Part shown: piece after piece, positions 51,801-63,854 of the stretch
How positions within the stretch are numbered: the stretch's first letter is position 1
How the letters are laid out: each line of letters starts with the position of its first letter
NCBI GenBank assembly: GCA_031216445.1
Contig: CM062213.1
Span: forward strand, 7,842,501 to 7,906,500
Source of the DNA: Lateolabrax maculatus
Lineage: Eukaryota > Chordata > Actinopteri > Acropomatiformes > Lateolabracidae
Reading direction: 5' to 3'
Length of the DNA: 64,000 nucleotides
The notes under the pieces: model-generated
Told to the model about the DNA's origin: nothing
The model's database searches: none
Seen by the model: the letters and a program-made list of their open reading frames with translations, nothing else
Program-made: the position numbers and the translations under genes

Positions 51801-54800
51801 AGAGGAATGTTGGAGTTAAAGAAGACAGCAGACTATGGTCGAAGTTCCCACACAATCGCAACCAGAGTTTACTCCTTTGTACTGGGAGGGCGCTTTGTTT
51901 TTGCCTCCATCATGACTGGCACGGTATGTGTTTGTGTGTCCGTGCATCTGTTTGCTTCTTCGCCTTACTTGCTTCCAAGAATGTGCATGTTTCTGTGAAT
52001 CTGCCTTGCACTGTTTTTCTGATGCATACTGTATTTCTATATATGTGTAATGTTTCTTTATAGACACAAATGGTAACAATACATTTACACCCAGTAACAT
52101 TTTTGTACAAATGTTACCTCACTCTGTGCATTTTACGAAGGGTCACTTCACCCAAATTGCAAAAAACATATTTGCTCACTTACTCCAAGTGGTGCCAAAC
52201 GATCCAAATAGTTTTTGACTCCATTTATACCTGGCATTAGCATGCGATCTGTATCTGGAAACCCTATCTGGATAAGGAAAAACACATGTTAATGCATGCA
52301 GCATGCATTGTGATGGGAATGTGATCGGATCAGCCAGGCCACATCTGGAGGTGGTCTGGCTCATATTGTGATCAAATCTCAGCCAGGCATGAGTGCAATC
52401 AGTACACTGTGACCACATTCTAAAAAAGAAAATCTGAATGCATAGCAGATCCATACTTCCACAATTTTTGCCTATATTATAAAGCTCTAAAGGGGCAGTT
52501 ATCGCATTTTCATTACATACATTCATAAAAATGTTCTTCTAACTGTTAAGTTTGTTTGTCTGTGTTAGGGTACAGAGCGTATGATCCACGTGTCAGTGGA
52601 CGGAGGTGAGGTGTGGAACATGGCTCAGCTTCCTACAGTCAACCACGAGCAGTTCTACTCCATCCTGACAGCCAATCAGGACATGATATTCATGCACGTG
52701 GATGACCCAGGAGGTCAGAACCAGTGAGGATGCTGATAGTGATGATTGATGTGAAGGATGATGATGATTGACAATGTTTGTAGTTACAGATGACACTACT
52801 GATTGCATATAACGTTGATAATATGAAACAACCTTCAGGCTGATGCTGCCGAAAGCTTCTGTACTGGGATCAGTATTCATTTGTTATGACTAATACCAAA
52901 CAGGGGAAGCACAGGCCCTGGGGCCGTTACACACATTGTATAAACCAAACCCATGTGGTGTGTGTGTGTGTGTGTGTGCTGTGTTGACCAGACTCCGGTG
53001 TTGGAACCATCTATGTGTCAGATGACAGAGGAGCCGTGTTCTCCAAGTCTCTGGAGCGCCATCTTTACACGACCACAGGAAGTGACACTGACTTCACCGC
53101 CATTACTTCACTCAGGGGCGTCTACATGACCAGTGTGCTCTCAGAGGGTGGGTCAGCACACTGTGTGCTTAATGTACAGCTTTTTTTTTACTTTTTATTT
53201 CAACAAACTACCAAATCCACAGTGTACTTTCCATTATGGCTGTTTTTGGTTTTCTTGAATGCATTTTTTTTTTTGACATTCAGAATATCTTTGAATGCAT
53301 CATTAAGAAACACTTTCTTAAACATTCTCTGCTAATAGCTGTATCTTTAACAAAAATAAAGCAGACTAAACGTTCACTGTGATTGATAATCTATCTCAGT
53401 ATAATTTCAGATTGATTTTTTTTACCCTAGTGACATGAACAAGAACCAATTGCTGCGTAGAAGTCAGGACATCAGTCTAGAAAACTCATGAAATGTTTTG
53501 AAAGATTGTTCGAAGAAGTGTAAAGCATTTTCAGTTTGTTCTTTTTGCAGATGGTGCAGTGGAGACGGTGATCACCTTTGACCAAGGAGCGAAATGGCAG
53601 ACGCTGCGCAGACCACAGAACAGTCACTGTGACACTGAGACCTCTACCAACAGGCCTAACAGAGTGAGACACACATAAATTTATGTACTGTATTTTTAAA
53701 TACATACATTTTTATTGTGATGTGCATGTATTTCTTTATGTCTGGAGTGTTTTTTGTTTGTGAGGAGGTTGTTTTAGTAATTGTATTATTAGTATTTTAT
53801 TATTATTATTATTAACATCAACATTGGACAGTATGAGTCTGCAGTGACCATGTGACTAAGTACCAACATTACCCTAATTGTTTTGTCTTTACAGTGCAGA
53901 CTTCACATCCACGCCTCCTACAGCACCACCATGAAGATGAACGTCCCCATGCTGCCTCTCTCGCAGCCCAATGCTGCGGGCCTCATTCTGGCCCATGGTA
54001 AAAAAAAACACACAACCACCTCTTTACCCAGAATCATTTCTTACTTCATGGTTAAAGGACTAAAGAACCTGACTGGCCATGGTTAATAAACACCATCGAC
54101 CTCTGTTTCTCCAGGCAGCGTTGGAGAAGCAGAGTCAGCTCTCTCTCCTGACGTGTATGTGTCTGATGATGGGGGCTACACGTGGCTGTTGGCCCTCAGG
54201 GGCCCCCATCATTATGCTATACTGGACTCTGGAGGGCTACTGGTGGCCGTGGAGCACACCAACCTACCTGTCAACCAGATCAAGTGAATATAACTGAGTA
54301 TACTAGACGATTTGTTTATGCAGTATTGTTTTTATTTTTATTTTTTTTAATCATTTGTCAGTTTGAAAGTTTTTTATTTTTATTTTTTGCTTTATGGTAT
54401 CCCCACCCCCCCAGGTTTTCAACAGATGAGGGGCAATGCTGGCATACGTATAACTTCACCAGCGACCCACTTCACTTCAGCGGGATGGACAACGAGCCCG
54501 GCTCTCGCTCCATGAACGTCAGCCTCTGGGGCTACAGGAACGACTTCAGTAAATGGGTCGTGATCACCATAGACTTCAGGAAGCTCCTCACCAGAGACTG
54601 TGAGTATGTGAGTGAATATGGGCGATGACTGGTTGGTGTAACGGGAAGTACTCATGTGTATATATCTGTGTGTATATATGTATGTGCAGGTACTGAAGGG
54701 GACTATGTACAGTGGCTTGCTCACTCTGCAGACCCCAGTGGATCTCATGATGGCTGCCTGCTGGGCTATAAGGAGACCTTCTTACGCCTGAGGAAAGACT

Positions 54801-56788
54801 CTGTCTGCTGGAACGGGAGGGACTATGCTGTCACTAAGAAGCTGTCCCCCTGTCCTTGCACAGTGGATGATTATCACTGGTATATTTTTATGAAATAACA
54901 AAATAGATAAAGTCTACTTTTATCCTGCATTTAGTGTAACCATGAGACTAAAGACTGGGCTTTTTTTTTTTACATGAGAACACATTTACACAGTTAGTCT
55001 CAGTAAATTTATTAAGAATGCCATGTGAGCTTCTGCTTTGTCTCACAGTGACTTTGGATATTACCGACCAGAGAACAAGTCTGAGTGTGTGGAGCAGGAG
55101 GAGATGAAGGGCCATCCTCTGGAGTTCTGTTTAAATGGGACCACCGAACAGCTACAGACCAGTGGGTGAGGACGCCTGTCTTTATCTCGGATCTTTTCTT
55201 TCTCTTTTCTCTGCTGTTGTAAAGGAGGAAAGAAACTCAAACTTTTACAAAATATAGAAATTGTAATTATATACAAATCTTGCCTATGGTGAAGGTTATG
55301 GGTTATATGAACAGCAAAAAAAGCATAACAGGCACATAACACAACATAATCACAGGCTTAGTCAGTTCAGCAGCTTTATGAATCTTATCTTTAGTTTACC
55401 AGCTGCCTTGTCCTGACCTGTGTTTCCTTTTCTGTGTCTTGCCTTTCATGTCTCCCCGGCTCTTCTTACATATAAGCTACCGGAAGATTCCCGGAGACCA
55501 GTGTGAAGGAGGTTTCCAGCCAGACAGGAAGGAGACAGATCTGAGGCGGATTTGCACCAGCAACGCCCTTTACCCAAATTCTCTGGTCAGTTCTGCTCCT
55601 TCTGAGAAAGAGACTGGGTGGACTAGCTGCAGGGTAGAACATTATCTACCTGGTTAACTGCATATTAGGACATCCTGAAAATCAATAGGGGAACCTCTGA
55701 TCTTCGTCATGGTCAGCACTGACTATGTGAATGGGTTTTTCTAGTAGCAGTTTATAACCACACATAGCGCAATTTAACTGAATTTCTGGAAAATCTGCAA
55801 AAGAAAGTGAAAATTGATGTTTCCGTCCACTGTATCTATGCAAATATAAGGAGTTGGGGGCATTAAGAGAAACAGTTGGCGGCACTAATTCTCCAGCTGG
55901 ATGCCGTTAAACTATTGAAAAAGAAGACGTGACTAAAAGATAGAAATATGGCATTTTTATTTGTTTCATGGGTTCATTTTTATTTAATTTTTTTACAACC
56001 TAATGTCCTCAGGCATACAGTCGCACCTAGGGATTTATTCAAAAACAGGGATGGTCAATAGCCAATGAAGTAGAATTTACAGCAATTGGTGCACATGGGA
56101 TTGTGTGAAACCTGCAGTGTTACAGGTCCTGATGACAGTGATACGGTGTGTCAGCATTCAGCAGGATGGTCTCAGTTACTGTATATTTTTAAGTAATGAT
56201 ACCAAACCTAATGTGAGCACATTTACAGCTGAGAGACGCAAAATCTGGTCAATCTTTTGTCGTGTCAATGATACAGTGTATTTTCAAAGGCATGTCATTT
56301 ATTTGCACTTTCACCCCTTGTTGTTTCTGTACCTCCAACAGACTGAAAACAGTTCACCGAACACTGCTGTCATAGTGATGGTTGTCATAGCGATCCTTCT
56401 GACCAGTGCTGCTGCAGGCGTTTGGCTGGTTAAGAAATATGTCTGTGGAGGACGGTCAGTTAACTATATTATATCTTTCCACACACACTCAATACGCACA
56501 AATACACAGTGTACATAATGTATGTCAACTCTGTTTCTAAACGCACGTGCGTCTCATCAGGTTCCTCGTGCACCGATACTCTGTTATGAGGGAACACGTT
56601 GAGGCTAATAAAATAGAAGGAGTCGATGATATTGACACTCACTACATGGAGACTGGAAAAGCACAATACAACGAAGACTCAGATCAGGTATCTGATACTG
56701 TATAAAAGGCCCTATTTTTAGTTCAACTGTGATTATCTATTAACTTATTTGCGTCGTTTGTGTCTCCCCACAGGACCTCTTAGAATAA
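43865..56788 (+). CDS. sort1: sortilin (VPS10P-domain sorting receptor)
   Basis: There are 20 coding exons: 43865-44101, 49347-49409, 49510-49583, 49691-49793, 50038-50199, 50336-50409, 51624-51673, 51796-51923, 52569-52713, 52992-53147, 53551-53663, 53895-53997, 54115-54283, 54415-54599, 54690-54879, 55049-55165, 55477-55585, 56342-56454, 56561-56687 and 56774-56788. They give 810 aa (mammalian sortilin about 831). It has a signal peptide (1-18) and a short propeptide. A ten-bladed VPS10P propeller follows, with Asp-box repeats such as SEDYGKTF, SEDFGATW, VSDDRG and STDEGQCW, then the cysteine-rich 10CC modules. The membrane span is at about 734-756. The 54-residue tail carries YSVM (770-773, a YxxPhi signal) and C-terminal DSDQDLLE (acidic dileucine/GGA site). 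Role: Golgi-endosome-lysosome sorting of ligands such as proneurotrophins and neurotensin. Which teleost duplicate this is cannot be told. Confidence 0.95.
44370..44755 (+). repeat. ATTAATCG-type interspersed repeat, longest copy
   Basis: Contains TTCTCAAATGTGAGAA, GAGAAGCTGAAACCAGAGAA, GATTAATTGATTATCAAAAT and the terminal TTTCAGCTCTA. It is the fullest copy of the family also seen at 2820, 17900 and 18780. Confidence 0.65.
45194..45229. repeat. (GT)n microsatellite
   Basis: About 18 GT units in sort1 intron 1. Confidence 0.93.
45801..45864. repeat. (GA)n microsatellite
   Basis: Two GA runs split by AAGGACAG in sort1 intron 1. Confidence 0.93.
46266..46690 (+). repeat. fish interspersed repeat with internal duplication
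   Basis: Two diverged subunits about 150 bp apart share GGGAATCACC/GGGGATCACC, CATGAATGTC-like and TCCATCCAATAGTTG/TCCATCCGATAGTTG blocks. It ends with GTCTGGACTGAAGTGGTGG and GCCATCCCCAGAGCCG. Related to the minus-strand copy at 28497-28805. Confidence 0.65.
48168..48213. repeat. perfect 19-bp hairpin in sort1 intron 1
   Basis: Left arm 48168-48186 (TTGTTACATCTCTCCCCCC), 8-nt loop 48187-48194, right arm 48195-48213, exactly complementary. It is very stable because of the C6/G6 base. Confidence 0.85.
50410..51623 (+). other. sort1 intron 6 (1.2 kb)
   Basis: Unique-looking sequence with no element or gene recognised. Confidence 0.6.
52958..52978. repeat. (GT)n microsatellite
   Basis: Short GT tract about 14 bp before the acceptor of exon 52992-53147. 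Confidence 0.85.
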
Positions 56789-57852
56789 GGTGGACATTTC
56801 TCCCCACTCAAAGGCTCTTCAAGACTAAATTTAACGCAGTCTTTCATGATGTTTGGGCTCTCCTGTTGCTCCCACACGCTGATTAACATCTTCTTCTCAC
56901 TTCACCCTATCCCCTGGTGGCTGGAGGACTCAGCAGCAACTCACAGTGCTTCCTCCCAACAAAAAAGGCGAACCGGTGGTTTAGGGAGGGGGACAAACCC
57001 AGAGCAGAACAGAAGAAAGCCTCTGGGGTCCCTGGAGAGCTTTTGTTGTTTCTGTCACAAAGAGTTCTGTAAAGGCCACTGAGTCTGAATATGTGCTCTG
57101 TATGTTTCCTTTCATGCTGCCCTGAGAAAAGATGGTCTTTTATATTGTGATGCACTGTAGAAGCACGATACAGAGGCTACGACTTGGATACAAAGGCTCA
57201 CAGAAAAATGTATAAAGAGTTCGGGAACAGCCAAGCAACAGAGCACAGAAAATAATAATCAGTATTTTAGCTCAGAGGTTATGTCTGCTGTCAATTAAGT
57301 AGTTTTTGTACTCAGTAAATTTAGAAATTTGCAAGATACAGTCCTGTTGGGCATGGCGGCCATTTTAGCATTCATTTAGTCAGTTTCACCAGTCATTAAA
57401 ATTAGACATTTTCATGTTTTTAAAGACTACTTTTAAGTTTTTTAGAAATGAGCAGGTTTCCTTTTAACATCAATAACTTATAGCAGTAGTGGCTCCTTTA
57501 ATGTTACTGGTCACTAGACTTTGTATGATGAAAGCAGAAACACCACTAATCAAAGATAAAGTAAAAATTGACCAGCATTTTAATAGAATCCCATCACGTG
57601 GTGCACTCCAGATATTTTCAGTATTTCACTATAATGGCTTTTTATATAACAAAGACTGTCCTATTTTATTTCATGTCACTTTTACTTATAAAAGGTCAAA
57701 TATAATAGTTTGAAATATTTTAATAGTAAAATATTACTATTCATGTTTTCATTATTTGAATTATTGAAATTGCAGGACAAGTCAGACTAAAATGCAATAG
57801 TAACCAGAACATAAACATTTGTACAAATACCTTTTAGATAGTTGCTGTTGAA

Positions 57853-57858
57853 AATAAA
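57853..57858 (+). terminator. sort1 polyadenylation signal candidate
   Basis: AATAAA 1.06 kb after the stop; another at 57916-57921. Sortilin transcripts often have long 3'UTRs, so the real end could be further right. Confidence 0.3.
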
Positions 57859-57929
57859 AAAGTTAATAGTAAAAGCCAAATTAGTAGTGCTTATTTTAGA
57901 CAAAAGTCACCAAAAAATAAACTGTTCTC

Positions 57930-59930
57930 TTTTTAGTGCCTAGTAAAACTTTTGGAATAGATGTTAAAGGGGTCTGCTATTGTTGTGAAATGTAAACAAA
58001 TTTTTTATACAGTGCAGCTTCATACAAACATTATCTTCTACTCCCCTGTATGTGTGGTGAAAATGAAAGACTTGAATTATTGCCAAAGCACTTTTATTGT
58101 TTAGTTTACTAATTTTAGAGGTGAGGTTGTAGAGGTGAAACCTAACCTTAGCCGAGCATTGAATGAGTATGAAAGTAATGCTAACCCAAACCCTTTACTT
58201 GAACCTTCTGATATTTTTGCGTAACAGGATGCACCACATATTGGTGCTGTTGTGGTGTGTGTTAGTGTTTTTTTTTTTTAGATTTTGTATTTGGCTGACA
58301 GTTTCCACATATCAACCAATACCAATATGCATTTGTCTAATGGTGTTAATGCAGCTGCAGGTATAATCATCAAGATAATCATGTGTTTTTTAGAGACCAT
58401 GCTGGCTTGTGTCTCTTACTAATATGACAGCAGAAAAACAGTGACAAAATGCTGGTCGATATTAGCAGTACAAACATTTTCAGAATTAAACAGATACTGC
58501 TTTTTTAAAGCTACCATTAGCCAATATTAATAGTCTTTTGAAATATTGATGCATCCAAATTCAATAATTTCACAGATGTTGCAGAATATCCCCAATAACA
58601 GAACTAATATATCAGATGTGTCTGGTGGCCATAAAGACCATAAACTGTATTAAATTAATGGAGTTGCATCTTTTTCCCAATAGACACTTCTTCTGTTATA
58701 TGAGTTATTTAGATGAGATGTTGGCTGGCTCTATTTCTGTTATCTGCAATTTAAGAACTGCCTTTTTTTAAATGTGCAGGTTTGATGGCCAATGCTTGTT
58801 TTTTCTAGCAGCGTCAATAATAACCCAGCGAATAAGCTATAGTAATAAGCTGGCCTAATACAGAGGCATATTCTCAAGGACTGTTGGGTGGACAATGTCA
58901 GAGATGAAATTCATATGCTTGATGCTTCTTTATTTACACAACTCTCAGTAAGAACAAGCCCAGCTATTTACTGGATTCAATGATTTATTTTTGCACTGTA
59001 TCTACAGATCTGTGAAAAAGTTGCATTTGTGCCTTCTTGTACGTATAATGTTTGTAAAGTATTAAGGCCATGAGTTGTGATTCCATCCTGTTTTTTTGAC
59101 TGTTTGCTAGGATATCAGAGATGAGTGTTTCTGAATTAAACTATTCTGTAGCACAGATGTTTTATTGCATTTATTGAATGGAATAACACTCTTTCACATC
59201 AGTTCAGTTGTGTTTAGGTTTTGTTGATGCACAATTTTTTTACAAATAATATTTAATATGTAAAAGCATGTACAAGGACACAAAGCCCTCCTTCCTGCAG
59301 TCACAACACGATGGAGTAACGCCAAAGCAATGTTGAAACATTCACTATAAACTAAAACTAAAACTAAAAACAGGTAGATTACAAATATTTGCATTAGTGA
59401 CTTACTGAAGATACTGAGTTATATTACTGTTGTGAAATATTTATGGAGAACGTTGTCATTACTGGCTTTATTAATAGTTAATAAATAATTAATTAATGCT
59501 TTATAGATCAGCTACAGGCCATTTCTAAGAAGTTGTGGCTGACAGGCTGTGAACAAAATCTCTTTGACTGATTGGACCATATGACCACACAAATGTATTT
59601 ATTAACAACATATTTAGCATTTATAAATGCATTACTGACATTTATAACTGCATTATTACCAAATACAAATCTGTAAACACCTGCAAGGTAACCTTCACAA
59701 CCCAGCAGCCAACATTTGTTTTCTTATGAATCAATAACCATTCATTAAATATGAATTATTTACTCACCAACAATAAAGCCATTAGTTACAACTCTATAAA
59801 CCTTATTAGAAGTTATAGTTGCTCACTTCCCACCTCTGTTAATGCTCTGGGAACCACTCATTAACCTGCATTCATGCTCTCAGCACAGACACCCGTGTCC
59901 CTGCAGGTCGACGCCGCCTGACGTGCCGTG
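57930..59930. other. sort1-mdm4 intergenic region or long sort1 3'UTR
   Basis: AT-rich, no gene recognised. The stretch 59400-59820 is rich in TTATTAA and ATTTATAA words and may be a decayed repeat. Confidence 0.5.
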
Positions 59931-59936
59931 CGTCGA

Positions 59937-59950
59937 CCAGCAGGGGGCGC
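59937..59950 (+). promoter_or_regulatory. CTCF consensus site, 5' of mdm4
   Basis: CCAGCAGGGGGCGC matches CCASYAGRKGGCRS at all 14 positions. It lies in the same orientation as the site at 43624 and just upstream of the mdm4 promoter. Confidence 0.65.
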
Positions 59951-59979
59951 CACGCTGTTGGCCTATGACGTTACGTAGC

Positions 59980-60191
59980 CGTGAATCCGGAAGTGGTGTC
60001 GCCATATTCATCGTTTTGAATCTGTAGTTCAGCTAAGTGAGCATAGCGGTTAGTTAGCTGGTGTTGAAACCTAACAATTTACTAGTTTTATACATAAATA
60101 CACACACGTATTTACAAGATGTCGGCCGTGTGTTAAGGCAACAGTGCGTGCGGAACAATGTAGCGGCTGTGAAGTAATGTCAACTCATCAC
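59980..60191 (+). promoter_or_regulatory. mdm4 promoter and non-coding exon 1
   Basis: TATA-less CpG-rich region with an ETS site CCGGAAGTG at 59987-59995. A candidate non-coding exon ends at the donor CACG|GTGAGC (60192) and would splice to the acceptor GGGTTTCAG ending at 60689. Confidence 0.5.
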
Positions 60192-60705
60192 GGTGAGCTC
60201 GTTTTCCGCGGACGCGTTCAGGAAATCGCTGGTTAGCGGCGGCTAACACGTTTGCCAGTAACGATGGCGGGTTTGTCAGCTGCCAGCGTTTCCCAGCTCT
60301 CAGGCCGGCAGCTGGAAATGGTCGCAGTCGCGCTTTGTGTGGACGAGCTACTACTATTTGTTTATTAAACGCGGCGCCGGCTCGGGTTTTTCCCCCTCCA
60401 CGACGTCAGGCCTGGTTATCTGTGCTGCCGCAGGAGAGAAAGAGTAATGGAGGAGCGGTGTAACGGCTCCATCCAGGCAGCTGTCTGCGGGCTTATTTTG
60501 GCGCAGTCTGCTCAGCTTTAACGCACATTTAACCGACATTTAACATGGTTTTGTCCGTCGCAGGTGCTGCCATTAATTTTAACAATGTTCCGTAGTTTTG
60601 GGCTGGTGGGCGTTGGTATATTACGTGATCATATTGATCGGGTATTTGAAGGCTGGTTTATCTTAACTTGTTGTAATTTTGGGTTTCAGACTTTGTTCGT
60701 TTACT

Positions 60706-63700
60706 ATGAGCTCCCTATCAGTCCAGCCTCCGGCATCAGGTTCGTCATGCAGGACACTACCCGGAGAGGGAAATCAGGCAAGGATTAAACAAAAACTATG
60801 TCAGCTACTTTCCCTGTACAATTATCAGACATCACATGTGTAATTCATATTTGTTGCTACCCCCCCAGGTGCAACCAAAAGCCCCTCTACTGCAGATTCT
60901 GCGTGTTGCCGGAGCCCAGGAAGAAGTCTTCACTCTCAAAGAGGTGAGCTGTCAGGTGAAGTGTCAGATATGTTTACTGGCTAGTAACAAGACGCCCGAG
61001 AAGGTGCCGTCCAAGCGTTCAGTAGTCCTTGAAAAAGAGGTAAAATATACCCTCTAGGTGCCTGGTGATATCTGATATTCAGTGTTTTCTGTAGGTGATG
61101 CACTACCTGGGTCAGTACATCATGGGGAAGCAGCTGTATGACAAACAGAGGCAGCACATAGTCCACTGCCAGGATGACCCTTTGGGAGAGCTGCTGGAGG
61201 TGGAGAGCTTCTCTGTCAAAAACCCGAGGTATTCACCCACACCAGAAATTGATGGTCAACGCTCAGTAATGTAATCTAAACGTATACATCTGCAATAAGG
61301 AAGTCCATTCTAAACTCTTATGTTCTCATTTTACAGCCCGGTGTATGAAATGCTCAAGAAATACTTAGTTGTGCTTGGTTGTTCTGGTAAGTGACTCATT
61401 CATTTAATACTATATACCTTCTTTATGTGAAATAATGTTTCTAACGTGGGGGCATCGTCAAAGAACAAGCAATGTATGAATATATTTTGTACAGTTGGTA
61501 CATTTTACTTTTGTGATGACATGAAATTCAATTGTCTTTTTCCTCTTCCCTTTGTGTTCGATGAATTCGATATTTGATTTGCATCTTTAACATGGTATGT
61601 TTTGAAATGAAGATCCCTGGGAATATGGTGACTATCTTACTATCATATTCCCTCTGTATATTCTAAAATCAGTTTTCTTGTTACATACATAGCGAGTGCT
61701 TATGATAGTTTGTGCATCTGTTGGGGATGCGGGGACCAGAAGAACACAATTTTCCAGGTTGTCCTACAAAGCCACAGAAGAAGGCCTTAGTAAGAGAGTG
61801 TGTTATGCTATAATTAAAGGGTGGGGGTGTCCTTTTTCTGTTACTGTGTCTCATCTGAAATGCAGACGCTGCAGAGAATCTTTCTGTGGGCCGTGAGTGT
61901 GTAGAGGGCGGAGTGGAGGATCGTGGTCAGGTAAAGCCGAAGCATGGTGCTCAGGAGCAACAGAGCCCCCCATCCTTCTCACCTCACTACACACAACACT
62001 TGTGAATCCAAATGGACTGGACTGAGAGGCTTAAGCTTCTAAAATAAATTATCTTTTTGCCACAATGCCTAATATGCACTGATCTGGTCTTAGTGTAGCA
62101 CCAAATCAGTATATAGTGAGCTGCTGTCTGCTTGTGTGTAATGAGGAGGGGAGGTAAGGGCTGCTGTCTTCGTTGGTGTGCATTTGTACAGAGTGGCACC
62201 GTCTCTGTACAACCCCATCCTTGGTTTGGTCTGGTGGTATTTTTCAGCACTCTTTTGTGAGCCACCAGCACCACCCTCTGGATGGGGGGGCAGAGTCACT
62301 CTCTCTGTCTGTCTCAGAGTTCTCTTCTCTGCTCCGAACTGGAGGATCACAGCTCCTGATCCAGCCACAGGCCTAACAATAACCCTAAGCCTCTTCACCC
62401 ATCCCCGTGTTCCTACACCCTTCTTTCACATTCCCTCCAAAATCCACCCTGAAGCACCTATTCAGTGCCCACTTGTATCTTTGTCTCAACATTGTTGAAC
62501 TACAGTCAGATTTTTGTCTGTCTTCACTCGCACTATGAATAAAAAGAGTTAATTCCAATTGCTGCATGTGTTAAATCCACTCCAGAGTGCTATCAAATTT
62601 AAGATTTGATCATACAGTTTGTTTTCCAAAAGTACTTTATCAACTGTGATTAATTGTAAGTAATGGTAGACTTTAGATGCCCTTTTAATATTTTTTTTCT
62701 TCTGTTTCCTTTCTCGTGCTAAAACACGTTATAATTGTGAACGCTTTTCCATAGATATATACTGTACAAGACTATTTGTATGGCACAGTATCTATGGATC
62801 ATATATTAAGTCATTACTTAAATCCTATGATTTAGTTTGCACACACTACGAATTAAACCTCTTTTGGCACTTTGACTCACTAGTTTCGTCACTGTTAATT
62901 AGTACGCTGGCTTTCCTACCTGCTCTCTTTCTCTCTTTTTCTTTTTTCTTTTTTTTAAACCCTCTGCAGAGTTTCAGTGCCCCTATTTATCCTAAATTTG
63001 TTTTGACCTCCCTCCCCACTGGCCCGTACCCTAATTGCCCAGCCCCCTTGTTCCCTGAACCACCTCCCCATACCCAGAGGCCATCTTGAAAAGGAGTTGC
63101 GAGTCCTCCAAGTACCCAGTTACGGCTCTGTGTTCTAATTTTTGTCCTTCCCCCCGCTGTAGATGTGTGTAGGTGTGGTCAAAGCAGGGCTGGAGGCTGG
63201 TAGTGATGGGCCTCTCCTGCAGACCCCCTCCCAGAGACGACCTCGAGAGCCAGATGATGGTAAGCGAACTGTCTGTTATATGCCCAGCAGTATGCTCAAG
63301 ACAAGACCTGCTCAAAGGGTTGGATTTAACTGTTCAAAACCTCTCCAGACTCCCTTGAAGGCCTGCCACGGTCAGCCTGCAAACGGCCCAAACTGGATGT
63401 TACTCTGGACGAATGGGATCTCTCTGGCCTGCCCTGGTGGTTTCTGGGTAATCTCCGTAGTAACTACAGCCGCAGGAGCAATGGCTCCACTGACATCCAC
63501 ACAAACCAAGTAAGAAACCTCATGTGTTAGAAAGTTAATCTAATAACATCAGGAACAGCTGGTTTGGGTGTGAAAAACACATTAATTGGACACAATTACT
63601 TGTTGGCAAATAGCATAAATTGGAGTGTAACAGTGGTGGTCTGACTGATGTGTCAGCTGTCTCCTGCACAGGAGGAGGACACGGCCATCGTGTCGGACAC

Positions 63701-63854
63701 CACCGACGACCTTTGGTTCCTGACGGAGGGCGAAAGTGAACAGGTGAGCGTGGAGATGAAAGAGGCTGCACTGGAGGAAGGGAGCGGAGGAGAAGGGGAG
63801 GCTCCACCTGAGGATGATGATGGAGTAGGGAAGGAGGAAAAAGCAGATAGAGAG
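60706..63854 (+). CDS. mdm4: MDM4 (MDMX) p53 regulator, 5' part
   Basis: Visible coding exons are 60706-60777, 60869-60943, 61095-61228, 61337-61386, 61866-61930, 63163-63259, 63349-63509 and 63672-63854. They give 279 codons in unbroken phase; the gene continues past the window. Residues about 25-110 form the SWIB/MDM2-type p53-binding domain (VQPKAPLLQILRVAGAQ, VMHYLGQYIMGKQLYD, SFSVKNPSPVYEMLKKYL). Residues about 180-200 carry LDEWDLSGLPWWFLGNL, the tryptophan-containing autoinhibitory element. TAIVSDTTDDLWFL and an acidic stretch follow. The RanBP2 zinc finger and RING are not in the window. Role: binds and restrains p53 in the nucleus and heterodimerises with MDM2. WWFLGNL and VSDTTDDLWFL mark MDM4 rather than MDM2. 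The first intron after the ATG uses a GC donor. Confidence 0.94.
60778..60868 (+). other. GC-AG intron of mdm4
   Basis: The exon ends ...AATCAG and the intron starts GCAAGG and ends CCCCCCCAG. With this boundary the protein reads GNQ|VQPK, aligned with mammalian MDM4. The nearest GT (60800) would shift the frame. Confidence 0.8.
61931..63162 (+). other. mdm4 intron (1.2 kb)
   Basis: Nothing recognised apart from an AATAAA at about 62537, which could only matter if an early-terminated transcript exists. Confidence 0.55.

Noticed and set aside
60799..60801. GT donor at 60800 as a canonical alternative to the mdm4 GC donor
   Set aside because: Gives a 94-nt exon whose phase puts the next exon out of frame and destroys the conserved p53-binding domain start.
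62178..62560. Possible alternative terminal exon with AATAAA in the mdm4 intron
   Set aside because: No acceptor linked in phase with exon 61866-61930 and no conserved coding signal.
60706..63854. Identity as mdm2
   Set aside because: GLPWWFLGNL and VSDTTDDLWFL are MDM4-type; MDM2 differs in this region.
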